The notes below the pieces were generated by a model. The model saw only the letters and a program-made list of their open reading frames with translations. It was not told where the DNA came from and did no database searches. From contig NC_088323.1 in NCBI RefSeq assembly GCF_910592395.1, forward strand, positions 1,860,001 to 1,924,000: DNA of 64,000 bases, in the 5' to 3' direction. Shown piece after piece: positions 60,488 to 64,000 of this stretch. The stretch is from Lineus longissimus (Eukaryota > Nemertea > Pilidiophora > Heteronemertea > Lineidae). Position numbers and translations under genes: made by a program. Every line of letters starts with the position of its first letter. Within the stretch, counting starts at the first letter, position 1.

Positions 60488-62604
60488 ATGGTATCTGCCT
60501 CTGTTTTGTCGTTGTGTGTTGTTCTTTTGATTGTTGCCGGCAGTTATGCAGGACCACTGCATGCATCTTGCAAAGTGAAGTGGTGAGTTTTTTTGTTTAG
60601 GTTTGAGGGTTAGCAACTAGGCCTAGCTTGAGCTGATGAGAGAGCCCATCTTTGCATCTTATCAACATTTGAATATCCCATATTGAAAGGGAATAATGTA
60701 ATGTCATACTCATAGGCTACATGAGGTTCATGGAGAGAGACGAGATCGAGAGAGTTGAGGAAGTTGGAAGCCAAACATCTGTAATTCCTCGGTTAGATTT
60801 ATAACTGAATGCTGTAGTTTTTTGTTTCTAGGACATTCAACCAGGCCTGTGAGGATGTTCAGAAAACTGTTGTTTCACAGATCAATAAGATGCAGGGGCC
60901 TGATGGCTGCGAAGGTGGTGGGGAGAAATGTCGTTACAAGGTATGTGCCAGTGAGGCTTCAGGATTCTCATCATGCTTGCAGGTTATGCCAGGAAAGCTA
61001 GCTACATGTATTTTCTAATCATTCAAATATTCTTTGTTTTGCCTTGGCTTGTAACATTGTCTCACTCAGGTGACTTTGCTTTTATCTAGCCTTAACCCAG
61101 GTGGATTCTAAACCTTAGACATTAGACAGTAGATGAACTGCGGTCTTATGATAGCTGGGGGCACTATAGTGATTGTCATCAGACTAGATTTGTCTCTTAT
61201 CGAGATCAAGCGAGTGCTTACTCATCAATATTCATATAATTGCCTGGCATTGTGTATAACTGCCTTTCTATTTTCCTGAGCCACCAGTAAATACAGACAG
61301 TCTGATATCCTGACATAACTTCTTGTGATATAATGTAACAATATGTTATTACACATTTACCTGAATGCAGCAGTTGGTCTTATTTCCCAGGCCAGCAGAA
61401 ATATTGTAGATAATAAGTTTTGCTTGTCAGATCTGATTCAAAGCTGTTGACCTGATTCAAAGCTGTTGATAAGATTTCATGATCTAGTTACCAACGACTC
61501 GGAGCCAAGCAGATGGCATCAAGGTTATTTATCTAATCGTTGTTAAAAGTCAACAAAAAAGGTGCAAGTGTGTTAAAGATTATTTTACTGAGTGACCGAC
61601 TAAAAATTTCTGTGTGAAAATACCTTATGTGACCTCACACCATTTCAGGTGCAGGGCCGGAGAGGCGAACATGTCACCGCTGATTTCCTCAGGATGCAGA
61701 TGATGGCAATAAAAAAAGAAATGTCCAACTCTAAATGCTAAAAATTTCCATTGTCAAATCTTTATGCTTTTTTCCAGTTGGTGAGCAATGAAGGAAATGT
61801 AGTGAAGGCCACACACACAACCCCTGTGAAGGAATATGTTGATGATCTGAGTTTCACTTTCGCCGGACAAGATAAGACATGCAGTTGTGATGTAAGTATT
61901 TTGGATCATGTGGGTACAGAAGGATGACTGGTATTCACTGAACTGTACGCAAGGTTTACCCGCCTGATCAGTAAACTCTGATCTCTGAAAACCATTTTCT
62001 CTTTAAGTTTACTTGAGCTGTCAGTTTGAAGGTGACATTGCAGCTACAGATGGATCCTTACAGTAGGATCTGGATATATAAAACAGAAACAGAGGAACTT
62101 AATTAAACCAGAGATACATTTGTACATGTTATTCATATGGTCATTCTCATTGCAGGGTTACTCTACATCAGAGACTTGGTATGCTGTCCTCGATTATGGC
62201 ACGAACTACTGCAATCTTAATAACCTCATTACAGGTAGGCTATGTCATATACGTGTTCTTAGAAAGACCGTATCCATTCTTTGACCACACTCCAAGAAGG
62301 GTAATGGTCTTGTTGATCCTAGAATTGTTATTCATCAACTTTTTGAGATGTTTTTCACTGGAGCCGAATTTTGCATCCCAGCATCCTCATTGCAACAAGT
62401 ATTTATGTTGGGATTTGTTCCAGTCAAATTATGCTTCTGTAAATCAGCGAATGCTCAATATTTGAGATAAAACTTCCCCATCTCATGTTTAATTGCCTCT
62501 TTTATTCTCCAGGTGCTGGTCTTAACAAAACAGCTGGATACAAGGAGGAAACGTCTGATTCCATCTGCACACAATACTCGTCCCACGATTGTGACAAATA
62601 CTAG
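60488..62604 (+). CDS. Small secreted cysteine-rich protein of unknown family
   Basis: Five exons join in frame: 60488-60582, 60832-60940, 61778-61891, 62156-62234 and 62513-62604, predicting 162 residues. The N-terminus is a clear signal peptide (SVLSLCVVLLIVAGSYAG), cut after about residue 22. The mature part has nine cysteines, an odd number, so one may be free or pair between chains. Notable stretches are VKEYVDDLSFTFAGQDKTCSC, ETWYAVLDYGTNYCNLNNLI and a C-terminal TSDSICTQYSSHDCDKY; there is an N-glycosylation site (LNKT). No membrane segment. The TWYAVLDYGTNYCNL segment looks like the core of a conserved extracellular family, but I cannot name one. Start chosen as the Met directly before the hydrophobic stretch; an upstream in-frame Met exists at about 60389. 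Confidence 0.82.
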
Positions 62605-62803
62605 AGACCGCACTGCCAGCTGATGTTTATTTGCCACTTTTCTCAAGCAGACGTTTGAGACTTCTGATTAGGTATTGGCAAATTGGCCAACTCTGGGAGG
62701 GGGGGGGGGGGCATGTAGATTACAGGTCTTCTCTGTACCCAATATCTGAGCGGAACTCCCATGTTTTGGCTTGAGCTCAGTGGGAAATGGAAAGAAGCTA
62801 TGC

Positions 62804-62809
62804 AATAAA
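62804..62809 (+). other. Polyadenylation signal of the small secreted protein gene
   Basis: AATAAA about 200 bp after the stop, the first good hexamer. It follows a G-run at about 62698-62712. Confidence 0.65.
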
Positions 62810-62829
62810 ACAGTAAAATATGGTGCAGA

Positions 62830-64000
62830 TTTGGTTCGTGTATTTATTAGACTTTTCCATTTTAGGTGTTTGTGATAACTTAAAGTGATTGATATTGGCG
62901 CGTTTTGGCGAATCTCTTTCCCTTATGACGCATCTTAGTTGGGATTTGGGAAATGTCATCCGCACATGAAATGTGCAACTGCTGAAACAACTTTACTGTT
63001 CTTAGTCATTGTAACCTTTTGCCCCGAAAATGTGGAGTTTTGTAATAAAATACTTAAGATTCGAACATTCCATTGTGTATACTATTAGATTTTTTTAAGA
63101 TTTTTGCATAAATTTATGTGATTTGAAACATTTTTGAAGCTATGTACGGTACTCTATATAGAAGTTCTTCATATAAGATCTATAGGTTTTCCTTTTAAAG
63201 ATCCTTATGGATTCAAAGTTGTCCATTGATCTTACCTAGCTGCAGTGATTGGTGACTCTCGGGAGTATATAGCCAAGGGACACATATAACAAATTGCTGC
63301 TCATTAAAAAACGTTCTGTAGATTCTTTGATGTTGCAAAGAGCAGTGCACATGAATTTTTCTAAATAAATATTCAATGTATGCTTATCAGCAAAAGTTCA
63401 AATTATCTTTTCTTAGCACTAAGATCTGAATCAAATCAAGTCTTTTGGCTTTAATTCTGGGTAGACCAGTAGCATAGTGGTTGGAGAGCCAGACTCCCAA
63501 TCGGGAGGTCATGTTCACGTTGCCTTGGAGGAACTCTAGAATAATAAGTTTCAAGCGATACTGAAGACAGAGTTGTGATTCTGTTGTTGGCCTTATGCAG
63601 GTGTTGGTGAAAGGAAGAGCTGACGGGGAAGATCCCCAAATATAAAACATTGCCCCCAGAAGATGTGGAGACTGGAGACATCTATGATCAAACAAATACT
63701 GGCTTCATTTCCCGGATCCCTGGTGTATTGTCATTGTTCAAGTAGAGATGGCAGCACCTACAGAGATTGTGGATGTGACGTTGTCCTATGCTGATTGAGA
63801 CGTGTCTTTCCATGCTGACTTCCAAAGAATGCAGCTATTGACAGTTGTTAATTGCCACAGTCTTGAGAGATGATCTGGTAAAGACAACCCAGTGAAGGGG
63901 TTTCACAATCCCAACTCTAAGGTGATTCCCATTCTGCATGTCATCGGTTAAACTTGGGGGTCTTCCTGTCCTTGGCAAAATCTGTCGTGAAAACAACTTC
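62830..64000. other. Right-hand end without a recognised gene
   Basis: AT-rich sequence with no coding signal I can support. It holds a tRNA-derived SINE-like segment (63465-63600). Confidence 0.5.
63465..63600 (+). mobile_element. tRNA-derived SINE-like fragment
   Basis: 'agtagcatagtggttggaga' is a good tRNA A box (TRGCNNAGTGG), and 'gactcccaatcgggaggtca' looks like the anticodon arm that follows it. The B box position reads atgttcacgttgcc, a decayed form. The downstream part is not tRNA-like. Probably an old SINE head. Confidence 0.55.

Overview
This window is nuclear DNA of an animal. Genes are split by GT-AG introns, promoter and polyadenylation signals are metazoan in type, and the proteins (ATP-citrate lyase, core 1 galactosyltransferase, the CDK5 activator p35, an ankyrin/SOCS-box protein, alpha-tubulin, CCDC148) are bilaterian. 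The compact genes, short intergenic stretches, abundant pogo-like and tRNA-derived repeats, LINE tail and multi-CCP gene suggest a marine invertebrate, spiralian or invertebrate deuterostome. The sequence alone does not settle the phylum.

Layout. At 1-8.8 kb on the minus strand lie the first 11 coding exons of ATP-citrate lyase; the gene runs off the left edge, and one intron carries a LINE tail and another a MITE. At 9.9-11.8 kb on the plus strand is core 1 beta-1,3-galactosyltransferase (3 coding exons). At 14.2-18.9 kb on the minus strand is CCDC148 (11 exons). At 21.6-24.8 kb on the plus strand is a secreted protein with six CCP/sushi domains, nearly one exon per domain. At 26.1-27.6 kb on the minus strand is an ankyrin-repeat/SOCS-box (ASB-type) protein. 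At 27.9-32.6 kb is a tandem array of six units of about 813 bp, each holding a tRNA-like Pol III promoter unit. At 34.4-35.2 kb on the plus strand is intronless CDK5R1 (p35). From 35.2 to 46.2 kb I see no gene. At 46.3-47.9 kb (minus) and 50.4-52.6 kb (plus) sits a divergent pair of related, unrecognised coiled-coil genes. At 54.0-56.7 kb on the minus strand is alpha-tubulin with Gln at position 40. At 57.1-58.9 kb on the plus strand is a type II membrane protein with a DUF4773-like cysteine-rich domain. At 60.5-62.6 kb on the plus strand is a small secreted cysteine-rich protein.

The genes are unrelated housekeeping, glycosylation, ciliary/neuronal and secreted-protein genes, so no operon logic is expected. 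Several neighbours are head to head and may share promoters: ACLY/C1GALT1, CCDC148/sushi gene, the coiled-coil pair, and alpha-tubulin/DUF4773-like. The second coiled-coil gene and alpha-tubulin converge, with polyadenylation signals about 10 bp apart. The least explained elements are the coiled-coil pair, with its shared motifs and about 33-residue repeats, and the 813-bp array.
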